Assembly: GCA_030248195.1 (NCBI GenBank)
Contig: JASAND010027786.1
Location: forward strand, 1-64,000
Source of the DNA: Trissonchulus latispiculum
Lineage: Eukaryota > Nematoda > Enoplea > Enoplida > Ironidae
DNA: 64,000 nucleotides
Reading direction: 5' to 3'
In this document: positions 45,061 to 63,229 of the stretch, piece after piece
Layout of the letters: each line of letters opens with the position of its first letter
Position numbering within the stretch: position 1 is the stretch's first letter
Translations under genes and position numbers: made by a program
The notes under the pieces: generated by a model
What the model was told of the DNA's origin: nothing
Seen by the model: the letters and a program-made list of their open reading frames with translations, nothing else
Database searches by the model: none

Positions 45061-48000
45061 ATGTCCACTGGTGAAACCTGGTCAGAAAGCAAGTCACTTC
45101 CACCGAACGCTGTCGCTGCACTCCAAACCCTCATGCTTCACAACAAGTATCAGCGGACGCCCAAATGCGCCAGATGCCGTAATCATGGATTTGTATCCGC
45201 ACTGAAGGGTATGCCTTTGATTTGTTTAAAGACATTTTTTAAGCAATTTAATGATTTAATTATTGCAATTTAGGTTATTAGTATGATATCCTGAGATATT
45301 GCAAAACAGGTAAATACAAGAGTTTCGAAGCAAGTTATAGTCAGTTAGTCGTGTGAAAGCTTGAAACCAGGGATCAAAGATACATACAGAAGAAAGTCTA
45401 CATCTGGGGAGTGGAACACCATCGACGGCACGAAAATTGCAACCGTTCTAGAAGAGAGTGTACCTCTAATACATCAAGCTTTTAAAATTAGTCACACTTA
45501 TTAAATCTGAATCATTAGATTTTGTTGATGTTTTCTCGGTTGACGTTTACAGACTAGAGACAAATGGATAATCAAAGAATTCCGACGGCAGAGGAGTTGA
45601 TTCATGCATTCGAATTTTATAATTGTCTGTAGACAAGAGAATAAACACTACTATATAGAAATAATCATATTAATTATATTGTTTAACTAATAAATCAAAC
45701 AGAGAATTCCAGAAATATATTTATTAAAAATTTATTAAATTTATTAAGGGTGTTTAGGTTTAGTTTACTGTCATTTGCTTTACGAAATCCAATTGAAGTA
45801 AAAGCATAATTTTTGTAGTCAGTCAGCTTGCCAATTCTGCTAAATTTCTTACAGTATCGTTCCATTTCTCGGCCGGTTGCACCAAATGTGACTAAAATCT
45901 AATTAGACTAACACCCGATTGCACCAAATGTGTTTAAAATCTAATTAGTTAAATTAGATTTTAAACAGATGTTACATTTATTTAAGTTGCCTGAGCATTG
46001 CACCAACTTAAATATATTTAGAAACTGTTTAAAATCTTATTACCTATTGAAACTTAATTTGATTTTAAACATGCTTCGTACTATGTTTAAAATCTGTTTA
46101 GTGTAGACAAACCATGTCAGTATTTCAGAACTTTTTAAAATTCTTGTTTTTATATAGTCACCATTAGTTTTTCTTGGGTAACTAAATGAGTAACTAATGA
46201 ATTAGTGTAATTACAAAACAAGTAATGACAGTCGACAATAATAAAAATTTGGATTTGAAGATCATCGGTTTTTAGGCAACTGCGGCCAGTTAATTCGTTA
46301 TGTTAAAGTCATGTACCAAATGGAGGCTTGCTGTGAAAAAGTAAGATTTGTTGCTAAAAGCAAGTGACCCAAATTGTATCATATTGCGGACACCATTCAG
46401 TGTACATACCGTATAGTACTAAGCCCTGTGAATGCAAGCCCATGAAAATAGGAATTCTTGAAAAGCAGCTAATTAGATTTTAAGTAGTTTCATATTATCA
46501 GAACTTCAATCTATTATCATTGGACAGCGTTGATACTTCAAAGCTGCCGCTCTGCGTGTGATAGGCTGTTTCAGTCACGTTACCCTTAATTAGATTTTAG
46601 CAAAACAGATTTTAGCAGAAGTTAAAACGATTTTACGCAAAAACATTTTGATGCAATGGAAAATGTGTTTAGTGTTAAAATCTTTCTAGCTAATAAGATT
46701 TTAAGATAATTAAATTTTACGTAGAAACATTTGGTGCAATCGGGCGTAATTTGTAATTAAGTTCTAATTAAGCTCATTTTCCGTTGCACCAAATGGAAAG
46801 TTAGTTAGATTTTAATTCTACTCAGGGGTAAGATTAACATTTGACTAACTTCTGACTAAAATCTTATTAAAATCTAACTAAAATGTAACTAAAGTCATCA
46901 TGTGACATAAGCTTGTACCTGATTTGCTAGAGCTCATCTGGGAAAAATACTGATTGGTTTAGAGCTAATCAGATTTTAAAATCTAACTAGCTTGGTACAA
47001 CGGAGAATCTGATTAAAATAAGATTAAGACTAGCTAACAACATTTTAGTTAGAACTTAATCATATTGGGTGCAACCGGCTGCATGTTCCTCTTTTAAATT
47101 CTGGTAGTGGTCGACTGTCGACATTCAAAATAAACTATGTATAAACAACGACTAATGTTTAACAAAGTTAAGCTCAAATTTTAATTAAATTACACACGAA
47201 CAGTGCAAATGATAGCGTCAAGGCAGCAGAATGTGCATTTTATCATGAAGTTCTTACTAGGTATGGCAATTAAATATTCTGTTCTGTTTATTATGCTGCA
47301 AACTGCGGGGAATTGAGAAAGCATGATATTTCACGCAGTGCTGTATTTTTGTTTCTCCTTCAAGCTGATGAAATAGTTTGTGTTTCATGTTTCAGGTCAC
47401 AAACGCTACTGTCGTTGGAAGGATTGCACCTGTGCGAAGTGCATGCTGATCGCCGAAAGACAGCGAGTCATGGCGGCACAGGTGGCCCTTCGTCGTCAGC
47501 AGAGTCAAGAGGAAAAGGAAGCCCGCGAATTGGAGGCGATTTATGGTCAAGGAACCGGTCGGTACCTTAACCTTTTTGCTGGAAATTCTAATTAATATAT
47601 ATGCTTCATATTTTTATATTTGTTGTTTTACTTGTTTTTATTGCGTATTTTAAACCCTCTTTTCATATACGATAGTCATAGTAACTGCACTGCAGTTTCG
47701 AAAAAACTTCAGATCAATCAAAAAGGATGTGATCTTTTGGCTCCCAGTCTGGATTTAGTAGTTCATAAGAATAAAGAATAAACTCTGATGTTAAATTAGT
47801 AGTCAATGATCTCCCGACAAACTTTCGAGCTGATAATATATATGTCTGTAGGTACATGGTGGACCTCTCCTCAAGCTACTGTTGCATCTGGTTTGCTTTC
47901 GAAATTTTGGGATATCATGTTGTATTCTGTCTTTCTACTATCCTTTTTTGTTTTGTTAGCTCCACTGATATTGGCAGCTTTGCGTGCAAACGAATCGACA

Positions 48001-51000
48001 GACAAAAATAAGCACGAAACGTGCCAGCGCGATATCACAGATTCTCCTGACGAAGACGAAGAAGAAATGACAACACCACCGCAGACTTCCAAGGAAGCAC
48101 CACCACCAGGTATACAAGCAAAAGTACATACATATTACATAATGATAAGAGTATTGTCCGAGACTAAAGATAACTAAATGACTAAAGTAACTAAAGGCAC
48201 ATTCAGTTACTTCATTCACTTTTAAACTTTTGGAATGCCTGACTTAAAAATAAAAACAACGATTAACATGTGTCTATTTATTGTTAAAATTGGGTAGGTA
48301 CATACAAAGATGCAACCGGGTCACCGGGTCAGTTCGGGTCACTTTTTGGACCGGGTCACCGGGTCAAGCGCTTTGACCTGGCTTTCTGAATTTACCCCAA
48401 ATTTTATAAATAATAAAGGTAAAATTTTGGATTAACTTTTTCTTCGATGTGCAATATTATATAATTTGCTTATTTCTCATATTCAGCCTTGAGCATTTCC
48501 GCAACTTGAGGTTATTTAGATCTGCCTGTATCTGGCATTATTGTTCAGCTTTATCAGTTTCATGATTATTGCATAAATCAAATTTATTTAAGTATATACT
48601 CTACGGTTTACAGAGTATTATCGCAACCAAGGTAAATGTTGAAGACAAGTGAACAATAATTTAATTTAACGCAATATATACTTTACATAATATAAACCAA
48701 AATTTTAAAGTACTCCTTAGCGTTTTCGGACAAGTACTCATGTCTTAGACCCTGCAAAATTTCGCAGACGCTTATTGGTTTTTCCAACTCATTTCTGCAT
48801 AAGTTCAGAAAATGCCACAACTATTATTAAATACTTTTTAAAAACCTAGAGCAAACATATGTATGTCTTGGTTATTGTTTTTGGGGCTTTAATGGAACAT
48901 GGAAGCCAAAAATTTGCGTTTTGGGTAAAATCAGAAACTTTTGGCAGATTTCAGAATTTTCTGGAAAACCGGGTCACCGGGTCAGGGCTCAACCGGGTCA
49001 CCGGGTCGCCGGGTCAAGCCTAACTAACCCGGTTCCATCACTGGTACAAAGGTAACGTAAGCTAGTGTTGTTTCAGTAGCCGATTTTAGTTTCAGTTTCA
49101 GTTTCAGTTTCAGTCGGTGGTTCGAAATAATTTCAGTTTCAGTTTCAGTTTCAGTCGGCGGACCAAAATAGTTTCAGTTTCAGTTTAAGTTTCAGTCGGC
49201 AACGTAAAATAATTTCAGTTTCAGTTTTAGTTTCAGTCGGAGTTTCAGTTTCAGTTTCAGTTCGCTTTAAAAACAACGGTTTCCAGCTCTCTGAGTTAAT
49301 ATAAAGCACAATTTAATTATAATTCAGCCTCTCTTACAGCAATGTTAACAGAATCGAAGCTCAAAACCTTAAAAATTTCAAGATTTAAGGAAAGACTGAA
49401 ACTAGTTTCAGCCCGAGTTTCAGTCTTTTACCCAATATAGTTTCCGTTTCAGTTTCAGTTTCAGTCGGCTGCCTAAAAATGTTTCAGTTTCAGTTTCAGT
49501 TTCAGGTCTCTTCTCAAAATAGTTTCAGTTTCAGTTTCAGTTTCAGTGACTGAAACTGAAACCTGTACAAACTGAAACCTAGTTTCAGTTTCAGTTTCAG
49601 TGACTGAAATATCTAAAGGATATAAATTAAACGTTTTCTGCAAGCAAAGGACTGATTGGCGCTTTTCCGACTGGTTGGTCACGGATCAAACCTTTTGGAT
49701 CTCAGCCACATAATCAAGAGTAAATAGTAGGATTTTATCTTTTACTCTTGCCCTGGACTGCACCAGCCTGTTTCAGAATAGCTGCGGAATAGCAGAAGAC
49801 TACGTCGTATTTTTAAATGGAAAACTTGTAGATAGTCTTCTGCTATTCCGCATCTATTCTCGAATTTTTTGGTGCAGTCCATGGTTGGTATTAACAAATG
49901 GATCAGAAAGGAGAAATTTCTGATCAATTTGTGTAGCCAAACAATAAACTGTTAAAAAATTTAATTTCAACGAATCTTGAATTTTGAAAATATAGTTAAA
50001 CTTTTTCATGAATTATTTAAGTTGGTGTATGCTATGTAATTGCGATTTAATATTAAAAAATCTAATACAATAATTTCCAAATAAATGCTTTTTAGCGAAT
50101 ACAGGAAAATTGTTTCATTTTATATCGTGAATAGGCCAAAATTACCCATGATGCTTTTAAATTCACCCTTTAAATGCATTTTATACAGATTACCACAAAT
50201 AAACTATTTTCCCTAGCCCCAAACGAGTTCCGAGGAAGGAATATATAAAAACAAAAGATACCTACCATTTTTATTTTGCTTGCGTTGCTTCAGTTGCTTT
50301 TTCATTAATTCAACGCTATTCCGTTTAGAATTTGGAAAATATTTTAATATTACTTCTACTTGTTTGTCTGCTCTCAATAACTCTACTATTCTCTGCTTCG
50401 CCTTTTCATACTACATTCTATTTCAATTTCCTTGCAAGAGAGATCACAAGTCAATTATAATGTCAAATGTTTGTGATGGAAATTCTTTAAAGCGATGGCA
50501 CAATCCTACTTCAATGGTGCTTGAATCAGTTTAAGTTTAAGCTTGTTTCCTGAAAGAGTGCAAATTGAACTGTCATTTCCAGTCATAATGTCAAAATCGG
50601 CTAGAAATTTTCGTTGTTACATAACAGCACTTGAAATAGATTAAATTTCAGTATAGTAGGAACTATTTATTTAAAAGGAAGTAAATATGTATATATAGAG
50701 TTTCGGGTACCGTAGTCCGTATAGTTAGCTAACTATCGAAATTAATTTTAATACAGGAATATATAACTGGTTTGTTCGGACCATTTCACTGGATTTACTT
50801 ATCCAATTAATCAAGTCCACGGCTGATTTTCCACAATCGAATTCAGCGCACAATTTGACAGAGAACACTAAATTTTCTCAAATATAGAAACCAAGGCTTA
50901 TGGCAAGTGGCAACAGCTGAACACGAAGGAATAAGGAATCTAATGATATTAATTATGTTTTGTCGAAATTCTCGCATTACTTATGTCAAAGATTTTTAAA

Positions 51001-51949
51001 TGTTATTTGATCGTTGCTGTTGATACGCGCTAATTTATATGTAGTCTTCTCTTAGGGCCTTTTCAAGAAAGGGTGGAGTATGTAGAGTAGAGTAGAGTTA
51101 AAAACACCATTTATTACTCGTTTTAACTCCACTAAAGCTGGAATTTAAATTTTTTAACCCTTTAATGAAAAGGATCGAGTTAATTTCAACTCTACTCTAC
51201 CCTTTCTTGAAAATGCCCCTAGGTCATCTGCAATGAACTAACTGGAATTATGAAAGTAAAATTAAATTTTATTGTGCATACAGTACATGACATGTTTTGG
51301 TTAAACCTATTTTTAGGAAATACACAAATTTTATTCATTTTCCATTTGTATTTTATTAGAATCAAGTTCAACTTCAACTGAGAAGGAAAAGTCAGCACCG
51401 AAGGCAGACACTCCAGAGCAAATTCTTCAGAAACTGTTCCCGCAGAGGTCAAAACAGTTTCTCACAGAAAAATTGGCTGAAAATGACGGAAACGTCCTGA
51501 AAACCATCACAGCTCTCAGTGCAGTCAAGACGACTGTGATGCCTGAATCCGTGGAAACGGCGGTCGATTGCAGCAAACGATCAGCAAATCTGGAACCCGA
51601 TTCAAACAGCAACGAGTCACCACCCCAGGTTGAAACCACAACCCAGCCCGTCGGGGGTCGCCCCCCAATCTTTTTCGGGGACAACCTGCTGTTTCCAGCA
51701 CGACCCCCGATGTTTAATCCGATGGCTTATGGACCGCCGATGAGTTTCCAGTTTCCTTTCACCTTTCCCGGGGAGCGGCCGTTTCTTCTCCATTCCAGCG
51801 CAACAGCGCCACAGGCCACGCTGGGTGGTCTGAAATATTCAGGGGGTCCGTATCCACATATCCATTCAACGATGGATGGTCCCCCTCAACCTTGCAGTTC
51901 CAGCACTCCTAGCTCTACATACGAACAGTTGGATTCGGAAGAAAATTGA
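45061..51949 (+). CDS. Dmrt99B: DM-domain transcription factor with DMA domain (Dmrt99B/DMRTA-like), complete
   Basis: Predicted 349-aa zinc-finger transcription factor of the Dmrt family. Exons: 45061-45208, 47396-47557, 47960-48109, 51360-51949; phases fit and the total is 1050 nt. The start at 45061 (MSTGETW) is chosen because the in-frame sequence upstream looks non-coding; an ATG at 44908 is in frame and cannot be excluded. The DM domain has all eight ligands at Dsx spacing: C36, C39, H42, H51, C55, C60, C62, C65, followed by the recognition helix ([20 protein letters not shown]). The first intron interrupts the domain at KG|H. A Ser/Asp/Glu-rich linker follows, then a DMA domain (about 170-205: [23 protein letters not shown]) and a Pro/Phe-rich tail. 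DM plus DMA and the sequence [17 protein letters not shown] point to the DMRTA (DMRT4/5, Dmrt99B) group, with roles in neural and gonad development in other animals. Confidence 0.93.
45873..47078. mobile_element. CCGGTTGCACCAAAT element with two nested relatives, Dmrt intron 1
   Basis: Outer ends CCGGTTGCACCAAATGTG and, inverted, CCGGTTGCACCCAATATG. Inside lie one relative at 45914-46744 (CCCGATTGCACCAAATGT ends) and one at 46781-47003 (CCGTTGCACCAAATGG ends). All are filled with AAATCTAATTAGATTTTAA-type words. No clear target duplication. Confidence 0.75.
48305..49043. mobile_element. hAT-like element with CCGGGTCA words, Dmrt intron 3
   Basis: Right end inverted reads CAGTGATGGAACCGGGTT; left end CAAAGATGCAACCGGGTC. 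Both sides repeat ACCGGGTCACCGGGTCA. The end sequence fits hAT, but the flanking 8-mers match only partly. Confidence 0.65.
49078..49605. repeat. (TTTCAG)n-rich region
   Basis: Blocks of three to six TTTCAG units, each block ended by TCGG and a short unique spacer, on the plus strand, then one inverted block (CTGAAA) near 49548-49580. This is more ordered than a plain microsatellite. Confidence 0.85.
49751..49884. mobile_element. 134-bp MITE with TGGACTGCACCA termini
   Basis: Ends CCCTGGACTGCACCA and, inverted, CCATGGACTGCACCA, with further pairing of GCGGAATAGCAGAAGACTA. Flanked by TTG on both sides (49748-49750, 49885-49887). In Dmrt intron 3; the remainder of that intron (49888-51359) shows nothing clear. 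Confidence 0.8.
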
Positions 51950-51992
51950 CAAAAAGTGTACCAGTACCGTATCAATAATATATAGTATATAC

Positions 51993-52036
51993 TATCAAGA
52001 GTACATAATAGAATATTCTATTATGTACTCTTGATA
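51993..52036. repeat. 44-bp perfect palindrome in the Dmrt 3' region
   Basis: Two perfect 22-nt arms, each TATCAAGAGTACATAATAG plus AAT, meet with no loop 44 bp after the Dmrt stop codon. The arm equals the terminal repeat of the 43064-43483 family. In a transcript it would form a hairpin in the 3' UTR. Confidence 0.9.
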
Positions 52037-52403
52037 CTATGTAGTGCAGTGTTTGTATTGTCGTACTAATATGTAGTCAGTACCAAATCCCAAACAAAAT
52101 ATAGCATGAGCGAGGCTAATTTTGGGGATAAGAAGATAGATGTTTCGTCGGAAATAATTCGGGTATCTGTTTTTGTCCTTAAAAAGGAAAATTGTTTTCG
52201 ATGGAATGAGGTAATTATTTGGCATTGGGAGTAACTCCATTTGATTGCAGTTTGGTGTTTGTGATAGAAGCATGAGTAAAGTGGTGATGTCTTGTATTTA
52301 GGGTGATTACAAGCGACCGTAAATACAATGCTATAGTAATATAAACTGTATGTAGATAATAGATATTAAGCAACTAGTTTTCATAAAAGAAGAGGGAAAA
52401 GAA

Positions 52404-52409
52404 AATAAA
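52404..52409 (+). promoter_or_regulatory. Candidate poly(A) signal of the Dmrt gene
   Basis: AATAAA about 455 bp after the stop codon. Confidence 0.35.
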
Positions 52410-52439
52410 ATGCCCTCCTCCCCAGTCGTGCAGATCACA

Positions 52440-52640
52440 AAACTTTACCGATTGAGGTAAAATTTGGTATAGGTATGATTCGGCTACGCTGAGATCAATA
52501 AATCATCAACTAAGATTATTTCGATGTTTTTGACTTGCCAGGGGGACCAACCTTTTTGTCTCCTTTTTGCTGAAAAAAATCTGAGATCCGTTTTTAATCT
52601 AGCTTTTCGTTAGCTCTGTTTAACCCATTCTTGACCAAGG
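52440..52640. repeat. Diverged fragment related to the 53182-55218 foldback arms
   Basis: Shares, in order, GGTAAAATTTGGT-AGGTATG, GCTGAGATCAA, CAGGGGGACCAA, ATCTGAGATC-GTTTTT and CGTTAG with the inner part of the foldback. Another fragment lies near 56170-56260. Confidence 0.55.
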
Positions 52641-53031
52641 ATCACATGTACCGATCGCATATATGAGACATCCTTGCTCCCATGAAATCTCTTTCGAAGC
52701 AATCTAAACATACAGCTTTCGTCGCTCAGTATATGCGTGCTTTTTTATCAAATTCAGGGATCAGGGGGCACAGATTTGACAAATATTTCAAATGGTAGCT
52801 AAGCAAATAAAGTCCCTACGGCCATTTGATTACCTTGGAAATTTTGAAAACTCGGAATTTCTTCTTTACTATTTACTATTTAGAAAAACTTTGGTATTTA
52901 ATTTAAGCGAGTCCATCACCGACTGGAGGTGATTGGCAGAAATACCGCCCCAGCTGAAAAGATGATTATTTTAAAGTACAGCTTACGCTATCTCGGAAGC
53001 ATACTTTGCTGCAAAAATCAAATTAGCTGTA

Positions 53032-53190
53032 GTGTTGGGATTGGCCGAAATGAGATCTTTCTTGGTTGGTTTGGCTTGGCTTGGCCGGAGTTTGAAGTTG
53101 GCGATGGCCAGCCAATTGGCCGCTGGCCGGCCAACAGAGAACTGGCAGGCCGTTCGCCGCTATCTAACGGCCAATGGCCGCGCCGGTGTC
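53032..53190. repeat. TTGGCC-word repeat, copy 2, interrupted by the foldback
   Basis: Homologous in inverse orientation to 21380-21545 through GATTGGCCGA, GGCTTGGCTTGGCCGG, AGTTTGAAGTTGGC and the dense GGCCAA words. The foldback element begins directly at its right end. Confidence 0.65.
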
Positions 53191-55218
53191 GTGAAATATT
53201 CTTCCCCCCCAAATATTTTTCCCCCTATAAGGTGAAATATTTTTCCCCCCTGAATATTTTTACCCCCTTCGGAGAAATAAGGTGAAATATTTTTCCCCCC
53301 TGAATATTTTTCCCCCCTAATAAGGTGAAATATTTTTCCCCCCTAAATATTTTTCCCCCCTGAAATATTTTCCCCCCTCAATTTTACACTGTTCTGTCCA
53401 GTACAGTAAGTTATATGAAACCCGTTCAGATTATGTTGCTGCGCCACTGTAGCTTTATATATGTTAGGCAACACAAATGGATGATTACTGCTAACGTAGA
53501 AACATTATACAATTATTTTAACTTATTTGTTTTGTAACTTTTGCATGTTAACTTCTAAAGTAAAAACATTATACAATAGTTTTAAAGTACTATTATATTT
53601 TAATAGATGCATTAATGCAATTAATGCATTCTGTACGGTTACTAGACGGTATAAAGACTTTGGAAATAATAACGTTAAGTCAGTGGTCGTTGAATTTCGC
53701 TTTACTAAAATAAACAGTATTATTTATTCTTTTCAAGCATACACTTTTTACAGATATTCACAATATTCACAATATTCCATGCCATTTTCTAAGAAAATGT
53801 GCTAATTTTGTGTTTGCGGTTTTCTGTTCACCTTAAGGTGGTGGTTTTCTTTTGTGTAAATTTGTCGCTATATTCAATTCTTTATTAAAGTAGATGAATC
53901 TTTCCAAATATGCTATTTTGGTACTCTTTAACATTCTGGGAACATTTTAACATTCTTAAACCTTGACCAAATGAGCTAAAATTTGGTTAGGTATGTTTTT
54001 GATCTCGCTCAGTTCAAATATCGCAAAATCTTTCGATTTCACAAAATTAGATTTTTTGATTCGCAGGGGGGACCAAGGGGAACCAAAAAATTTGTTGTGT
54101 TCAGTATGAATCTGAAATCAGTTTTTCGATTCAGCTTCCGTTAGTTCAGGATAAGCTTACATCTTAGGCTTATAACTTTAGCTTATATTGAGCTAATGGA
54201 AAGCTGAATCGAAAGCTGATTTCAGATTCGAAAACTGATTTCAGATTCGTATACTGAATACAACAAATTTTTCGGTTCCCCTTGGTCCCCCCTGCGAATC
54301 AAAAAATCTAATTTTGTGAAATCGAAAGATTTTGCGATATTTGAACTGAGCGAGATCAAAAACATACCTAACCAAATTTTAGCTCATTTGGTCAAGTTTT
54401 AAGAATGTTAAAATGTTCCCAGAATGTTAAAGAGTACCAAAATAGCATATTTGGAAAGATTCATCTACTTTAATAAAGAATTGAATATAGCGACAAATTT
54501 ACACAAAAGAAAACCACCACCTTAAGGTGAACAGAAAACCGCAAACACAAAGTTAGCACATTTTCTTAGAAAATGGCATGGAATATTGTGAATATTGTGA
54601 ATATCTGTAAAAAGTGTATGCTTGAAAAGAATAAATAATACTGTTTATTTTAGTAAAGCGAAATTCAACAACCACTGACTTAACGTTATTATTTCCAAAG
54701 TCTTTATACCGTCTAGTAACAGTACAGAATGCATTAATTGCATTAATGCATCTATTAAAATATAATAGTACTTTAAAACTATTGTATAATGTTTTTACTT
54801 TAGAAGTTAACATGCAAAAGTTACAAAACAAATAAGTTAAAATATTTGTATAATGTTTCTACGTTAGCAGTAATCCTCCATTTGTGTTGCCTAACATATA
54901 TAAAGCTACAGTGGCGCAGCAACATAATCTGAACGGGTTTCATATAACTTACTGTACTGGACAGAACAGTGTAAAGTTGAGGGGGGAAAATATTTCAGGG
55001 GGGAAAAATATTTAGGGGGAAAAATATTTCACCTTATTAGGGGGGGGAAAAATATTTCACCTTATTAGGGGGGAAAATATTCAGGGGGGAAAATATTTAG
55101 GGGAGAAAAATATTTCACCTTATTGCTCCGAAGGGGGGAAAAATATTCAGGGGGGAAAAATATTTCACCTTATAGGGGGGAAAATATTTGGGGGGGAAGA
55201 ATATTTCACGACACCGGC
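53182..55218. mobile_element. 2.0 kb foldback element with ~1 kb nearly identical arms
   Basis: Arms of about 0.96-1.0 kb (53182-54140 and 54205-55218) are nearly identical inverted copies with a spacer of about 60 bp. Outer ends GCCGGTGTCGTGAAATATTC. The outer 200 bp of each arm repeat GGGGGGAAAAATATTT(CACCTTAT) units. The 93-codon frames at 53527-53805 and 54553-54831 translate identically, but they look like a by-product of the duplication and show no known domain. Confidence 0.92.
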
Positions 55219-55544
55219 CACCACACAACACCAATTAGCTGATTTTCACCAGTGACAGTAGAGCGGAATTTCCAGCTTTTCCCAAGTTTGTGACGACTCC
55301 TTTTTGGGTGCAAAGGGGACCCATCAATATTCAATTATAAAATAAAGAGCAATCAATTCTCTATCGATTAGAGAAGGTCCCACCTGCCTAGGTGCTTCCA
55401 ATCAAAAACGGCAATCAAAAATGTAAAATCGCTCGTTTTCAACCGTTAACTCTGCACTGCAAAAACTGCACAAAAGGATGCCACCACCTTAAGCTAAAAC
55501 GGCGAAAATTTCGTTAACTTTTAGAAAATTTAAGGTAAAGCGGA

Positions 55545-55618
55545 TGGTTGTGGGAGGACTCCTCGAATGGGGGGTCTCCCGAATCGAGTTCTCCGCCCCT
55601 CCCGTAAAAGAACGCCAG
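55545..55618. repeat. Possible end fragment of a G-tract MITE
   Basis: Ends CCCGTAAAAGAACGCCAG like the right termini of the G-tract family; the left end is not found. The rest of 55219-56368 shows no gene. Confidence 0.35.
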
Positions 55619-56368
55619 TTCCGGCGCCTTGCTTGGTGCTGGTATTAGGCCACGTGTTATTATAACTCAAGTCTTACAGGACTATGCTAAAAGAACCAGT
55701 GTTTCTTTATTACGAATGTCACAATTAAGCACAACAACAATAACAGAGAGAAACCCAACCAAATCAACGAAACCCGCACTGGACACAATTCTAAAATTAG
55801 AGATTTTGACAGGTTCAAATTAAGACTGACAATTTTCAACAGAATTTAAGCTGACAATTAGATTTCCAATGGCCTTCTTGTTCTTCTTCATAGAAATAGT
55901 TTGCTCACACACAACAACAAACAAAATGCAGCCAGCAATCCTTTTGGCAAATATTATATCCTCGACTTCGACGGTCTAAATGGAAAGATTCTACAACACA
56001 GATTATGTTGAATCTTGTGTATAACCCTTTTCAGGAAGGTTACAAAGCGGCATCAATCAAGCTGAAGTTTAGATGCTAACACGTAGTTTTTAGATTTGTA
56101 GAAATGCTACTTTGCCCGATTCGGAAGGGCTATCACAGGAAACTGAAATATTTCAATTTGCTGGAAATGTTTTGGTTTCTCTCAGACCGGACGGACCCTT
56201 TGCGAATCGAAAAATTGCAATATCTGAACTGAGCGAGGTCGACAATGCCTGATTTGATTAGAGCTACAAATAAATGGGGGCAGATTGACCATGAAATCTC
56301 CCAGTCTTATTACAGACTGCACAGATGAGACTGAGACAGTAGAAAAAGTACACAAATATCATGGGGCT

Positions 56369-56750
56369 CCTGGCTAATCCCTTGGTAATTTTTTATGGGG
56401 GGGGGGGGCTTCATGGGCGCCCCCCCCCATCGATGGGGGGTCACCCAAAATGGGGGGCATCTTTTAAGAATTTTTTCGAATTTTTGTGGGGTTTTTGTGT
56501 ACAAACTGCTAAAAATCGCTAAAAAATGACTATTTTAGGTGTTTTTTAAGCTAAAATAGCGAAAATTTAGTCAAAAATCCGGCGAAGCCGGAAAATTTTT
56601 AGAAAATTTAGGGTAAAAATGATAAAATTTGGCTACTTTTGGGGTTATGGGGGGGAGGTCGGGATTTATGGGGGGCTTTTCATGGGAGGCTCCTCAAATG
56701 GGGGGAGGGGGGTCGCCGAATGGGGGGCGGCCCCCCACTAGGGATAAGAG
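56369..56750. mobile_element. G-tract MITE copy, ATGGGGGG type
   Basis: Ends CCTGGCTAATCCCTTGG and, inverted, CTCTTATCCCTAGTGG, with duplication GGGCT/GGGCC. Eight or more G runs preceded by AT. Core CCGGCGAAGCCGG near 56579. It lies just 3' of NUDT21. Confidence 0.75.
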
Positions 56751-56895
56751 GGGCCCTCCGAGCTCTCTACGATACAGAAATGAATACAAAAACGACAAAA
56801 AACGATAAAAAACCAAATCAACAAAATGGTCTTTCAAGGATCAACGCAACGAGTTATGCTTGAGTGAGGCAGATCATTGTCAAAACTGTCCAAAT

Positions 56896-63003
<6,108 letters not shown>

Positions 63004-63128
63004 CTACAATCACGCAATTACAAATTAATTATACACTTTTTCGAATTGAGAAAAGCGAAAGCGTCGTCCTCTAAAAAATAACACGGTTGTTTGGGAACGA
63101 AAGTAAACGCAACCCCAGGATGGATTGT

Positions 63129-63202
63129 GTGAGAGTGGCTTAATCGGCAGAGCATCAGTGTAGTAAATAGAAGGTTATAGGTTCAATCCCCGCCAGGCCC
63201 AA
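63129..63202 (+). mobile_element. tRNA-like SINE head or tRNA pseudogene
   Basis: A box TGGCTTAATCGG (63136-63147) and B box GGTTCAATCCC (63180-63190) are at tRNA spacing, but no acceptor stem can be formed. In the NUDT21 intron upstream of the 62865-63003 exon. Confidence 0.6.
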
Positions 63203-63229
63203 AGTTTTCCGGTCTGAGGAGAGGTTCTG

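Noticed and set aside
47852..47959. Dmrt exon 3 starting at the CTGTAG near 47852
   Set aside because: The phase does not fit exon 2; TTTTGTTAG at 47959 fits both neighbours.
53527..53805. 93-codon open frame duplicated at 54553-54831 as a possible gene pair
   Set aside because: Both are the two arms of the foldback; the frame has no known domain and no sign of selection apart from arm identity.
63129..63202. Functional tRNA gene
   Set aside because: The promoter boxes are good but the ends do not pair into an acceptor stem.
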